Positions 10,785 to 18,999 of a stretch of 64,000 nt of DNA are shown piece by piece. The notes below the pieces were generated by a model. The model saw only the letters and a program-made list of their open reading frames with translations, was not told the DNA's origin and did not search any database. Position 1 is the first letter of the stretch; every line of letters starts with the position of its first letter. Where the stretch lies: assembly GCF_036967205.1 (NCBI RefSeq), contig NZ_CP146022.1, forward strand, positions 434,001 to 498,000. Direction: 5' to 3'. This DNA is from Streptomyces sp. Q6 (GTDB lineage: Bacteria; Actinomycetota; Actinomycetes; Streptomycetales; Streptomycetaceae). The position numbers and the translations under genes were made by a program.

Positions 10785-10792
10785 GGTATACC
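10785..10792. promoter_or_regulatory. Candidate operator of the FCD-GntR regulator
   Basis: GGTATACC is a perfect 8-base palindrome inside AGTGGTATACCGTT, in the divergent promoter region between the BMP operon and the GntR gene. FadR-subfamily regulators commonly bind short palindromes containing TGGT/ACCA-like half sites. On the minus strand it contains a TATACC hexamer that could be the operon -10, so binding would block transcription. This is inference from position and symmetry. Confidence 0.4.
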
Positions 10793-10913
10793 GTTACGCG
10801 TCCTCAGTCTGGGAGCCCGGTGTTTCCCGCTTGTTAGCGGCCGGTTAGCAGTGCGGTGCCCCGTCCTCGGTCCGCATACTGTGGAAACCGCGATGGAGCG
10901 GAGGAAACCCTTG

Positions 10914-11633
10914 GTGACAGTGGCAGGCCCGGCGGGCACGGGGCGCGGTTCGCTGCGCGACCGTGCGTACGACACGCTGCGGCGGCGCATCCTGGAGGCC
11001 CAACTCCAGCCGGGGCAGCGGCTGGTGGAGCGGGACCTCGCGGCCGAGCTGGAGGTCTCCCGCATTCCGCTGCGCGAGGCGCTGCGCCGGCTGGAGGCGG
11101 AGGGCCTGGTGCTGCTCGTGCCGCACCGGGGCGCGCTGGTCGCGCCGTTCACCCCGGCCGACGTCCGCGACCTCTTCGACGTCAGGGAGTCCCTGGAGTC
11201 CCTGGCGGCGCGGCTCGCGGCGGAGCGGTCGGACGCGGACGGGCTCGCCCGTCTCGCGGACCGTCTGGAGGCCGCGCGCGCGGCGACCCGCGCGGAGGAC
11301 CGCGCCGCGATCGCCGCCGCCAACGCGGGCTTCCACACGGACATCGTGGAGCTGGCCGCGAACCCGCTCCTGACGAGCATGATGCGGCCCCTCGAAGCGC
11401 GGACGCACTGGCTGTTCCGGCTCACCGCCCAGCGCGACCCGGCCCGGCAGTGCGCCGAGCACGAGGAGCTGTACGCGGCGATCTCGGCCGGTGACGCGGA
11501 CCGTGCCGCCGCCGTGGCGCACGCGCATGTCACCGACGGGCGCGCCGAGTCCCTGGCCCTGGCCGCCCGCTGGTCGCATCCGGAGATCGATCCGCAGGAG
11601 GTCGCGGCCCGCAGGCGGCGCCGCGGTTCGTAG
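10914..11633 (+). CDS. GntR-family transcriptional regulator, FCD (FadR) subfamily
   Basis: The 239-residue product has an N-terminal winged helix (about residues 8-75) containing LRDRAYDTLRRRILEAQLQPG and RLVERDLAAELEVSRIPLREALRRLEAEGLV split across the recognition helix. A C-terminal all-helical FCD ligand-binding domain (about residues 85-220) includes FHTDIVELAANPLL with the His and Asp commonly used as metal ligands in FCD. GTG at 10914 is preferred over ATG at 10893 because GGAGG (10900-10904) is spaced 9 bases before it. It is divergent from the BMP importer operon and is its likely local regulator, probably with the imported compound or a product as effector. Confidence 0.87.
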   Translation: MTVAGPAGTGRGSLRDRAYDTLRRRILEAQLQPGQRLVERDLAAELEVSRIPLREALRRLEAEGLVLLVPHRGALVAPFTPADVRDLFDVRESLESLAARLAAERSDADGLARLADRLEAARAATRAEDRAAIAAANAGFHTDIVELAANPLLTSMMRPLEARTHWLFRLTAQRDPARQCAEHEELYAAISAGDADRAAAVAHAHVTDGRAESLALAARWSHPEIDPQEVAARRRRRGS

Positions 11634-11660
11634 GGCCCGTCGTCGCCTCCCCGCCCGCCC

Positions 11661-13527
11661 TCAGCCGCCGGGCCGGTCCACCGTTTCCGCGCCCTCCAGC
11701 GGCGCCCGCTCCAGGAACGCCACCGCCGCCGGGACCTCGGCGCGCAGCCGGGCCAGACCCGCGGCGGTCAGGGTGCGGCACACCGTGTCCCGCTCGGCGA
11801 CGACCTGGCGGGCGAAGCGCGGCGGGAAGTCGGCCGGGGTGAGGGCCGCGCCGGGGCCCGCGGACCAGGTGCGGCGCACCACGACGGCGCCCGGCGCGTC
11901 GGCGCGGACGGCGAGGCGGCCGGACTCGACGTACCAGAGCACGATCCGTTCCAGCACCTCGGGCCGCGGTGTGCGCGGGGTCTCGACGGCCTCCCCGCGG
12001 CAAGGTGCCGGGTGTCGAAGGCCTCGGCGAGGGCGGCGCGCAGCCGGGCGTCGGCGCGGCCGAACAGATCGCAGTCGGCGAGCGGCACGGGCGCCTCGGG
12101 ATCGAGCCCGAGGCCGACGAGGAGCGCGTCCTCGCAGCTCTCCAGGGCTCTGCCGAGGTCGGGGAACTCGTCGCTGGTGCGGCTCATCGCCTGCCGCTCG
12201 TCCGGATCGGCGAGCACCATCCGCACCCCGCGCCCGCGCAGATCCTCGCCGAGGGCGCGCACCAGGTCGGCCGCGACGGGTTCGATGCGGCCGACCCGGG
12301 TCAGGTCGAGCACGAACCAGCCGACGGCGGCGGCCAGTTCGCGGGCGGCGCGCAGGGTCTGTTCGGCGGTGGCGAAGTCGAGGTCGCCCTGGAGCACGTG
12401 GACGCGGATGCGGTCCGGGTGCGCGTCGAGCGCGGCGCGCTGGGCGCGCGGGCGGTGGCGCAGGAGCGCAGTGGCGACGGGTGCAGGGAGCGCGGCGGCA
12501 GCGGGCGGCGCTCGGGGGCGGTGGCCCGCATCAGGTGCAGCCCGAACTGGTCGGACAGGAGATGGCAGGCGGCGATGCCGCGCACGCTGTTGCCCTTCTC
12601 CTCCAGCGGCGGGCTGAACACGCCGATCCCGAACTGGCCGGGCAGCGCGACACCGATCGCGCCGGACACGCCGCTCTTGGCGGGCATGCCGACGCGCAGC
12701 ATCCACTGGCCCGAGGCGTCGTACATCCCGCAGGTCGCCATGACGGCGAGGACGTGCTGGGCGTGGCGCGGGGCCACGACCCGTTCGCCGGTGACCGGGT
12801 TGACGCCGCCGCCGGCCAGCGTGGCGTGCATGACAGCGAGGTCGTCGCAGGTCACGAGGACGGAGCACTGGCGGAAGTAGACGGCGAGCTGTTCCTCGAC
12901 GTCGCCGGTGAGGGAGCCCGCGTTGTGCATGAGGTAGGCGAGGGCGCGGTTGCGGTCGCCGGTGGCGCGTTCGGAGGCGTAGACGGCCTCGTCGACGGCG
13001 AGGGGCCGGCCCGCGAAGGCGCCGAGCCCGTCGAGGATGCGGGCGAACCGTTCGTCGGGGGTGGTTCCCGCGACCAGTGAACTGGTCACGATGGCACCGG
13101 CGTTGACCATCGGGTTGGGCGGGCGTCCGGTGCCGGGTTCGAGCCGGATCGAGTTGAACGCCTCGCCGCTCGGCTCGGCGCCGACCCGGGCCAGGACGTC
13201 CTCGACGCCCTGGTCGGCGAGGGCGAGCGCGAACACGAACGGCTTCGACACGGACTGCGCGGTGAAGGGCACCGCCGTGTCCCCGCTGCCGTAGACCTGG
13301 CCGTCGAGCGTGCACAGACTCAGGCCGAACAGGGTCGGGTCGGCGCGGCCCAGCTCCGGGATGTAGGAGGCAGGCTCGCCGTCGTCGAGGTCGCGCAGGT
13401 CCGCGCGCACCCGGTCGAGGAGCCCGGTCAGCGGGTCACCGGCCGGTACCGGACCGCGCTCGCACGCCGGGCCCTCGTCATGTCTCGGGTTCCGCTGATC
13501 GTCTCGCACCCGCCCATCCAAACCCAT
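11661..13527 (-). pseudogene. glsA: Glutaminase A with STAS and cyclic-nucleotide-binding-like C-terminal domains (two frameshifts as sequenced)
   Basis: If repaired this is about 622 residues. The N-terminal part is a serine-dependent glutaminase that hydrolyses glutamine to glutamate and ammonia. It has the S-V-S-K catalytic motif in TAQSVSKPF, PNPMVNAGAIVTSS, and the KSGVSGAIGVALPGQFGIG block. A STAS-like domain follows (VLQGDLDFATAEQTL, FVLDLTRVGRIEP), and then a tail resembling a cyclic-nucleotide-binding fold. One base is missing near 12503-12505 (glutaminase to STAS) and one G in the run matching 11993-11996 (STAS to tail). The start at 13527 is the most upstream plausible ATG and is uncertain, with GTG at 13509 an alternative. 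It follows quiC by 28 bases. The multidomain architecture is known in actinomycetes. Confidence 0.8.
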
Positions 13528-13555
13528 GCCAGGCGTCCCCGCGTACCGGGAGCCG

Positions 13556-15340
13556 TCACCCCGCCGGTGCGTGCTGCGCCGCGAGGCGTACGGGGGCGTT
13601 CTGGGCGCCGTATCCCCGGTAGCCGTCGTCGCGCTGGACCAGTTCGAAGAAGACGCGGCCGAGGGTGCGGGTGTAGCAGTGCCGGAAGGCGCCGTGGGCG
13701 TCACGGTCGTAGAGGATGCCGAGCTCCTGGTACATCTCCAGTTCGCCGGGGCCGAACGTGAAGCGGGCGGCGAGGTCGTCGTAGTAGTTGCCCGGCACGG
13801 CGAGGAGCTGTCCGCCGGCGGCGCGGAAGCGGCGTGCGGCCGCGACGACGTCGTCGGTGGCGAGGGCGATGTGCTGGGCCCGCTCGTGGTCGTCGCCGGG
13901 GGCGGGCCCGACCCCGAGGGCGATGCGGACGGCGCCGTCGGGGGTGGAGACCGCCCGGCTGCGCAGGAGTCCGTACGGGTCGGCGACGTCGACGCTCTCC
14001 TGGACGTCGAGGCCGAGGACGCCGCGGTGGAAGAGGACGGCCTCGTCGAACTGGTGCCAGGGCTGGGTGAGGGCGAGATGGTCGACGCCCCGGACGTCGC
14101 TGTCGACGGCCTGTTCGCCGGTGGGCGCGAAGTCGCCCTTCCAGTCGGGGAGTCCGGGCCTTCCGGTGGCGCAGAAGAAGAGTTCGGTGCCGTCGGGAGC
14201 GGCGACGGCGTCGAGCAGGACGTCTCCGGTGGCGCGGCGGCGCGGCAGCACCGGGGCGAGCAGGGCCTCGGCGCGGCGCGCGGCGCGGACCGGGTCCGGG
14301 GTCTCCAGGCCGACGGCGGCGAGGACGGTCCCGTCGCGGCGGGCGGCGGGCCCGGTGTTGAGCAGCACGCGGGCCTGGCCCTGCTCCCACAGGTCGACGG
14401 GTTTGCCGCGGTGGCGTCCGGTGCGGGTGAAGCCGAGCGCGTGCAGCAGGGCCGCGGCGGGTTCGACGTCGGGGGTGACCAGTTCGGCGAAGGCGATCCC
14501 GGTGGGGACGACGGGTGCGGGCAGCTCGCCGACGCCGACGGCCTCCTGGAGGGTGATCAGGGAACGCAGCGCGTCGACGGCCGCGGGTCCGGCCTCGGCC
14601 TGCCGGAACACGTCGTTGAACACTTCCAGGGACAGCGGCCCCGTGTATCCGGCGTTCAGGACGTGCCGCAGCAGCCCGGCGACGTCCAGAGCGCCCTGCC
14701 CGGGGAAGCAGCGGTAGTGGCGGGACCACTGGAGGACGTCCATGGCGAGCAGCGGGGCGTCGGCGAGCTGGAGGAAGAAGATCTTCTCGGTGGGGATGTC
14801 CTCGATGCCCTTGGGGTCGCTGCCGCGCGCCAGGATGTGGAAGCTGTCGAGGCAGGTGCCGAGCGCCGGGTGGTCGGCGGCCTCGACGATCCGGGCGGCG
14901 TGGTCGTAGGTGTTCACGTGGCGGCCCCAGGCGAGCGCCTCGTAGGCGACCCGGATCCCGGACCCGTCGGCGAGTTCGGCGAGTCGGCGCAGCTGGCGGG
15001 CGGCCAGGGCGTCGTCGTCGACGGCGAGCGGGGAGACGCTGGAGCAGACGAGGACGGTGTCGGCGCCGAGCCGGCGCATGAGCCGGAACTTGTGCTCGGC
15101 GCGGCGCAGGTTGCGGGCGAAGACGTCGTCGGGGACGGCCTCCATGTCGCGCATCGGCTGGTAGAGGTCGATGCTCAGGCCGAGGTCGGCGCAGAGGTCG
15201 CGGATCTGCTCGGGGGTGAGGGGGCTGGCGAGCAGGTCGTTCTCGAAGATCTCGACGCCGTCGAAGCCGGCGCGGGCGGCGGCGGTGAGCTTCTCGGTGA
15301 GTGATCCGCTGAGCGAGACGGTGGCGATGGAGGTGCGCAC
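13556..15340 (-). CDS. quiC: 3-dehydroshikimate dehydratase fused to a VOC/HPPD-like domain
   Basis: The enzyme converts 3-dehydroshikimate to protocatechuate. The 594-residue product has an N-terminal sugar-phosphate isomerase/epimerase-type TIM barrel (about residues 1-270) with likely metal ligands in VAYEALAWG, CLDSFH, FLQLADAP and SLEVFND. A C-terminal vicinal-oxygen-chelate part (about residues 290-594) resembles 4-hydroxyphenylpyruvate dioxygenase, with VDHLALTQPWHQFDEAVLFH, RAQHIALATDDV and RVFFELVQRDDGY. This is the QuiC1/QsuB two-domain architecture. GTG at 15340 is preferred because GGAAGGA lies 7 bases upstream and matches the family N terminus. It lies 44 bases after the shikimate dehydrogenase gene in the same orientation. 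Confidence 0.9.
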   Translation of the reverse strand: MRTSIATVSLSGSLTEKLTAAARAGFDGVEIFENDLLASPLTPEQIRDLCADLGLSIDLYQPMRDMEAVPDDVFARNLRRAEHKFRLMRRLGADTVLVCSSVSPLAVDDDALAARQLRRLAELADGSGIRVAYEALAWGRHVNTYDHAARIVEAADHPALGTCLDSFHILARGSDPKGIEDIPTEKIFFLQLADAPLLAMDVLQWSRHYRCFPGQGALDVAGLLRHVLNAGYTGPLSLEVFNDVFRQAEAGPAAVDALRSLITLQEAVGVGELPAPVVPTGIAFAELVTPDVEPAAALLHALGFTRTGRHRGKPVDLWEQGQARVLLNTGPAARRDGTVLAAVGLETPDPVRAARRAEALLAPVLPRRRATGDVLLDAVAAPDGTELFFCATGRPGLPDWKGDFAPTGEQAVDSDVRGVDHLALTQPWHQFDEAVLFHRGVLGLDVQESVDVADPYGLLRSRAVSTPDGAVRIALGVGPAPGDDHERAQHIALATDDVVAAARRFRAAGGQLLAVPGNYYDDLAARFTFGPGELEMYQELGILYDRDAHGAFRHCYTRTLGRVFFELVQRDDGYRGYGAQNAPVRLAAQHAPAG

Positions 15341-15384
15341 GACGGGTTCCTTCCGGGGTGGTGGCGAGGGGGCGGCGGTCGCGG

Positions 15385-16286
15385 TCAGCGGCCGGCTGCC
15401 GCCGCCGACCGGTTCCGCTCCTCGCTCGCGGAGGTGAGTTCGGTGAAGTGGTCGAGCATCCGGGCGGCGTCGGGCTCGCGGCCGGTGAAGAGGCGGAACG
15501 CGTCGACGGCCTGGAAGACCGCCATGCCCCCGCCGTCGAGGACGGCGCAGCCGAGGGCGCGGGCGGTCCGTACGAGTTCGGTCTCCAGCGGCCGGTACAC
15601 GATCTCGGCGACCCACAGCCCCGGGTGCAGCAGGCCGGCGGGGAGCGGGAGGCCGGGGTGGGCGGCCATGCCGGTCGGGGTGGCGTGGACGATGCCGTCG
15701 GCGTCGGCGAGCGCGGCGGCGAGGGACTCCGGCGCGGCGGGTACGGCACGGCCCGCGCCGAAGTGCCGGTCGAGGGAGTCGGCGAGGGCCGCGGCGCGCT
15801 CGGGGGCGGGGTCGACGAGGGTGATCCGGCCCGCGCCGAGGGTGAGGACGGCGTGGGCGACGGCGGCGCCCGCTCCCCGGCGCCGAGCTGCACGACCCGT
15901 TCCATCGCGGCGTCGGGCAGGCCGCGCGCGAAGGAGGCGGCGAACCCGGTGACGTCCGTGTTGTGGCCGGTGGCGCGGCCGTCGGCGATGACGACGGTGT
16001 TCACGGCGCCGAGCGCCTCGGCCTGCGGGGAGAGCGCGTCGAGGTGCTCGATGACGAGCTGCTTGCACGGGTGGGTGATGTTCAGTCCGTCGAAGCCCAC
16101 GTCACGTGCGGCGCGCAGCAGCTCGCCCACCGCGTCGGGCCGGACGCCGAGCGCGTCGATGTCGAGCAGGCGGTACAGGTGGCGCAGACCCTGGCGGTCA
16201 GCCTCCCGCTCGTGGAGGGCGGGGGTGAGCGAGGGGCCGATTCCCGCTCCGATCAGACCGACGAGATACGAGTCCTTGTGGGGCAC
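15385..16286 (-). pseudogene. Quinate/shikimate dehydrogenase, AroE-like (one frameshift as sequenced)
   Basis: The enzyme oxidises shikimate (and often quinate) to the 3-dehydro acid with NAD(P). If repaired it is about 300 residues. GAGIGPSLTPALHE near residues 12-25 is the substrate-binding Ser-x-Thr region, NITHPCKQ near residue 70 contains the catalytic Lys, and NTDVTGF contains the catalytic Asp. The frame breaks inside the cofactor motif: restoring one G opposite the CCCC run 15875-15878 gives LGAGGAGAAVAHAVL, the exact AroE-type glycine-rich loop. The GTG start at 16286 follows an AGGAGGTC ribosome site. The NITHPCKQ variant and company with quiC point to a catabolic quinate/shikimate dehydrogenase, not biosynthetic AroE. 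Confidence 0.85.
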
Positions 16287-16332
16287 GTGGGACCTCCTGG
16301 CCGGGATCGGGATCTCAACGCCCGGCTAATGT

Positions 16333-16346
16333 ACGAACTGGTTCGT
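16333..16346. promoter_or_regulatory. Candidate TetR operator in the quinate/shikimate divergent promoter
   Basis: ACGAAC-TG-GTTCGT is a perfect 14-base palindrome, flanked by GT and TAC, lying between the start of the dehydrogenase gene (16286, minus) and the TetR gene (16460, plus). Size and symmetry are typical of TetR-family operators. I infer repression of the catabolic operon and self-regulation. Confidence 0.55.
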
Positions 16347-16459
16347 TACTCATATCAAAGCCGGGCGCCTCAGGGGAAGAGCCGCCGCACGGTCCGCCGG
16401 GAACGCTGCTTCTACAATCGCCTGCACAGGCCAGCCGTCCGCCCGCCCGAAGGATCCAG

Positions 16460-17167
16460 ATGACCACTGTCGAAGAGCCGGCGCGACGCGAGGGCCGCAT
16501 CCGCGACGCCGCCCGCACCAAAGCCGAGATCCTCAAGGTCGCCACGGAGGAGTTCGCCCGCGCCGGGTACACGGGGGCCCGCGTCGACGAGATCGCCGCC
16601 CGCACCCGCACCACGAAGCGGATGATCTACTACTACTTCGGCGGCAAGGAGCAGCTGTTCACCGCCGTCCTGGAGCGCTCGTACGCGGTGATCCGGCACG
16701 CGGAGGGCGACCTCGACGTCGAGCACCTCGACCCGGTGTCCGCGATCCGCCGCCTCGCGGAGCTGACCTTCGACCACCACGAGGCCCACCCGGACTTCAT
16801 CCGGCTCGTGAGCATCGAGAACATCCACGACGCGGAGCACATCGCCGCGTCGGAGACCCTCAGCTCCCTCAACTCGCCCGCGATCGACGTGATCCGGCGG
16901 ATCCTGGAGGCGGGCCGCGCCGACGGCACGTTCACCGCCGAGGTGGACGCCGTGGACCTGCACGCGATGATCAGCTCGTTCTGCTTCTTCCGGGTCTCCA
17001 ACCGGCACACCTTCGGCGCCCTGTTCGGCCGCGACCTGACGGCGCGGGACCGGCGCGAGCACTACCGCACCATGCTCGGCGACATGGTCATCGCCTATCT
17101 GACGACGACCCGACCGGCCGGTTCGCGCGCGGCCGGGGGCGGCATCCCCTTCGGTACGACCTCTTGA
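16460..17167 (+). CDS. TetR-family regulator of the quinate/shikimate locus
   Basis: The 235-residue product has an N-terminal TetR helix-turn-helix (about residues 20-65) with RTKAEILKVATEEFARAGY, RVDEIAARTRTTKRMIYYYF and GGKEQLF. An all-helical ligand domain follows, with a C-terminal region like the TetR_C_33 class (FIRLVSIENIHDAEH). It is divergent from the dehydrogenase/quiC operon with a palindrome between them, and the MHS transporter gene follows on the same strand after 130 bases. The likely role is a local repressor relieved by quinate, shikimate or a dehydro intermediate. The effector is inferred from neighbours. Confidence 0.87.
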   Translation: MTTVEEPARREGRIRDAARTKAEILKVATEEFARAGYTGARVDEIAARTRTTKRMIYYYFGGKEQLFTAVLERSYAVIRHAEGDLDVEHLDPVSAIRRLAELTFDHHEAHPDFIRLVSIENIHDAEHIAASETLSSLNSPAIDVIRRILEAGRADGTFTAEVDAVDLHAMISSFCFFRVSNRHTFGALFGRDLTARDRREHYRTMLGDMVIAYLTTTRPAGSRAAGGGIPFGTTS

Positions 17168-17192
17168 CAGGCGGGAAACACCGGCGCAACAT
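17164..17192 (+). promoter_or_regulatory. Candidate promoter of the MHS transporter
   Basis: TTGACA (17164-17169) is followed after 17 bases by CAACAT (17187-17192). The -35 overlaps the TetR stop region (the stop ends at 17167) and the transporter GTG is about 105 bases downstream. The long leader contains a weak imperfect repeat around CTAAC/GTTA (17209-17227). Confidence 0.4.
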
Positions 17193-17297
17193 CCGTAGCC
17201 ACCCGCTACTAACTATCCAGTGGGTTAATTAGCCGGACGCGCCCCACGCCTCCGCTCTTCCCCCCTTTGCCGTCCTTCCGTCCCCGAAGGAGCCCGT

Positions 17298-18662
17298 GTG
17301 TCCGCCCCCGCCGCACCGCCCCGCGCCCCGCAGGGCCAGCCGCGCAAAGCGGCCCTCGCCGCCTGGATCGGCAGTGCCCTCGAGTACTACGACTTCTTCA
17401 TCTACGGCAGCGCCGCCGCGCTCGTCTTCCCCAAGGTGTTCTTCGACGAGTCCGATCCGGCGAACGCCACGCTGCTCTCCCTCGCCACGTTCGGTGTCGC
17501 CTACGCGGCCCGGCCGGTCGGCGCGCTCTTCCTCGGCCACGTCGGCGACCGGCTCGGCCGCCGCAAGATCATGGTGTTCACCCTGATCCTGATGGGCCTG
17601 TCGACGTTCCTCATCGGCTGTCTGCCCACCCGTGACCAGGTCGGCGGCCTCGCGCCGGTCCTCCTGGTGCTGTGCCGGGTGCTCCAGGGCATCTCGGCGG
17701 CCGGCGAACAGGCGAGTGCGGGCTCGATGACCCTGGAGCACGCACCACCGAGCCGCCGCGCCTACTTCACCAGCTTCACCCTCAGCGGCACGCAGGCCGG
17801 GCAGCTCCTCGCGACGCTGGTGTTCCTGCCGATCGCCGCGCTGCCGGAGGACCAACTCCTGTCGTGGGGCTGGCGGATCCCGTTCTGGCTGAGCGTGGTC
17901 GTCGCCGTCGTCGGCTACGTCATCCGCCGCACGCTGCACGAGACGCCGGAGTTCTCCCGTCAGACCGCGGCGTCCGGCGGTGTGGCCCGGCTGCCGCTCG
18001 TGGTGCTCCTGCGTGACCACTGGTCGGACGTGCTCCGGGTGATCGCGGGCGCGCTCGTCGCGTCCGTCTCCACGATCTTCACCGTGTGGGCGCTGTCGTA
18101 CGCGACGAGCGACACGGTCGGCATGGACCGCTCGGCCATGCTGTGGGTGGGCGCGCTCGCCAACCTGGTGGCGCTCGGCGCGATCCCCCTGTGGGCCCGG
18201 CTCGCCGACCGGATCGGCCGCCGCCCCGTCTACCTGACGGGCGCCGTGGGCAGCGCGCTGATGATGTTCGGTTACCTCTGGGCGATCTCGACCGGCTCGT
18301 ACGCGCTGACGTTCACGTTCGGCATCCTCGCCTTCGGTGTCGTGTACAGCGCGGCCAACGCGGTCTGGCCGTCGTTCTACGGCGAGATGTTCCCGACCCG
18401 GGTGCGTCTGTCGGGCATGGCGATCGGCACGCAGATCGGTTTCGCGGTCGCCGGGTTCGCGGTGACGTTCGCGGCGCAGATCGCGGGTCCCGACGGCGCC
18501 GACTGGTTCGCGGTGGCGCTGTTCACGGCGGCGCTGTGCGTACCGCCGGTGATCGCCGGGCTCACGGCGCGGGAGACGCACCGGGTGCCGACCGAGCGGC
18601 TCGGCGAGCCGGAGCCGGCGACCGCCGCCCGCGTCGAGGACGCCCGGCGGGCCGCGGTCTGA
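17298..18662 (+). CDS. MHS-family (ShiA-like) major facilitator transporter
   Basis: This membrane protein of 454 residues has twelve predicted helices. The opening AAWIGSALEYYDFFIYG near residues 18-34 and GHVGDRLGRRK near residues 76-86 identify the metabolite:H+ symporter branch, which includes the shikimate transporter ShiA and the dicarboxylate transporter KgtP. A second DRIGRR motif occurs in the C-terminal half, as usual. GTG at 17298 follows GAAGGAG. Shikimate or quinate as substrate is inferred from the adjoining TetR, dehydrogenase and quiC genes. A strong hairpin terminator follows 33 bases after the stop. Confidence 0.85.
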   Translation: MSAPAAPPRAPQGQPRKAALAAWIGSALEYYDFFIYGSAAALVFPKVFFDESDPANATLLSLATFGVAYAARPVGALFLGHVGDRLGRRKIMVFTLILMGLSTFLIGCLPTRDQVGGLAPVLLVLCRVLQGISAAGEQASAGSMTLEHAPPSRRAYFTSFTLSGTQAGQLLATLVFLPIAALPEDQLLSWGWRIPFWLSVVVAVVGYVIRRTLHETPEFSRQTAASGGVARLPLVVLLRDHWSDVLRVIAGALVASVSTIFTVWALSYATSDTVGMDRSAMLWVGALANLVALGAIPLWARLADRIGRRPVYLTGAVGSALMMFGYLWAISTGSYALTFTFGILAFGVVYSAANAVWPSFYGEMFPTRVRLSGMAIGTQIGFAVAGFAVTFAAQIAGPDGADWFAVALFTAALCVPPVIAGLTARETHRVPTERLGEPEPATAARVEDARRAAV

Positions 18663-18694
18663 TCCCGTCGGATCCCGGTGGATGTTCCGGCTGC

Positions 18695-18724
18695 CGCGGG
18701 GCGGGCCCGACGGCCCGCCCCGCG
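18695..18724 (+). terminator. Terminator after the MHS transporter
   Basis: A perfect 12-bp stem (18695-18706 with 18713-18724) with a 6-base loop lies 33 bases after the transporter stop. It is very GC-rich and has no T-run. Confidence 0.7.
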
Positions 18725-18944
18725 CGGCTGCGTCGGACAGGGACCCGCGGCGCCGGTCCTGCCGGGCGCCGCGTTCTCGCCACCCGGGCCGAGGACGCGC
18801 ACCCGCAGGTTCCCTTGCCGGGCGCGGCCGCGGTCAGGGTGCCGTCGGTGAGCGCCGGCAGCGCGAAGCTGTCGACGCCGGTCGCCTTCCGCACGAGGCC
18901 GGTCGCCGGTCGGTACGAGGGTGTGGGCACGGGCGTCGACACGG

Positions 18945-18980
18945 GTCCGCCCCGGCCGTACGGGCACGGCCGGGGCGGAC
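18945..18980 (-). terminator. Terminator after the ThDP-enzyme operon
   Basis: A perfect 15-bp stem (18945-18959 with 18966-18980) with a 6-base loop lies about 20 bases downstream of the ThDP enzyme stop on the minus strand. Confidence 0.72.
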
Positions 18981-18999
18981 GTTCGGTGCGGTCCCGGCC

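Larger units (their letters stand above)
18663..18999. other. 337-base intergenic region between convergent genes
   Basis: The region separates the stop of the MHS transporter (plus) from the stop of the ThDP enzyme (minus). It contains one terminator hairpin for each gene (18695-18724 and 18945-18980). The 220 bases between the hairpins are GC-rich. They carry a stop-free minus-strand frame from a GTG at 18942 whose first 50 codons end in a Cys-Gly-Cys sequence, but there is no ribosome site of note and no stop before the far hairpin. I do not call a gene there. Confidence 0.6.

Noticed and set aside
15385-16286. Biosynthetic shikimate dehydrogenase AroE
   Set aside because: Context with quiC, a transporter and a TetR regulator, plus the NITHPCKQ variant, fit a catabolic enzyme better.
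18562-18942. A minus-strand frame with a Cys-Gly-Cys sequence that looked like a peptide precursor
   Set aside because: It has no good ribosome site, starts just beyond a terminator, has no stop before the transporter terminator and has no modification enzymes nearby.
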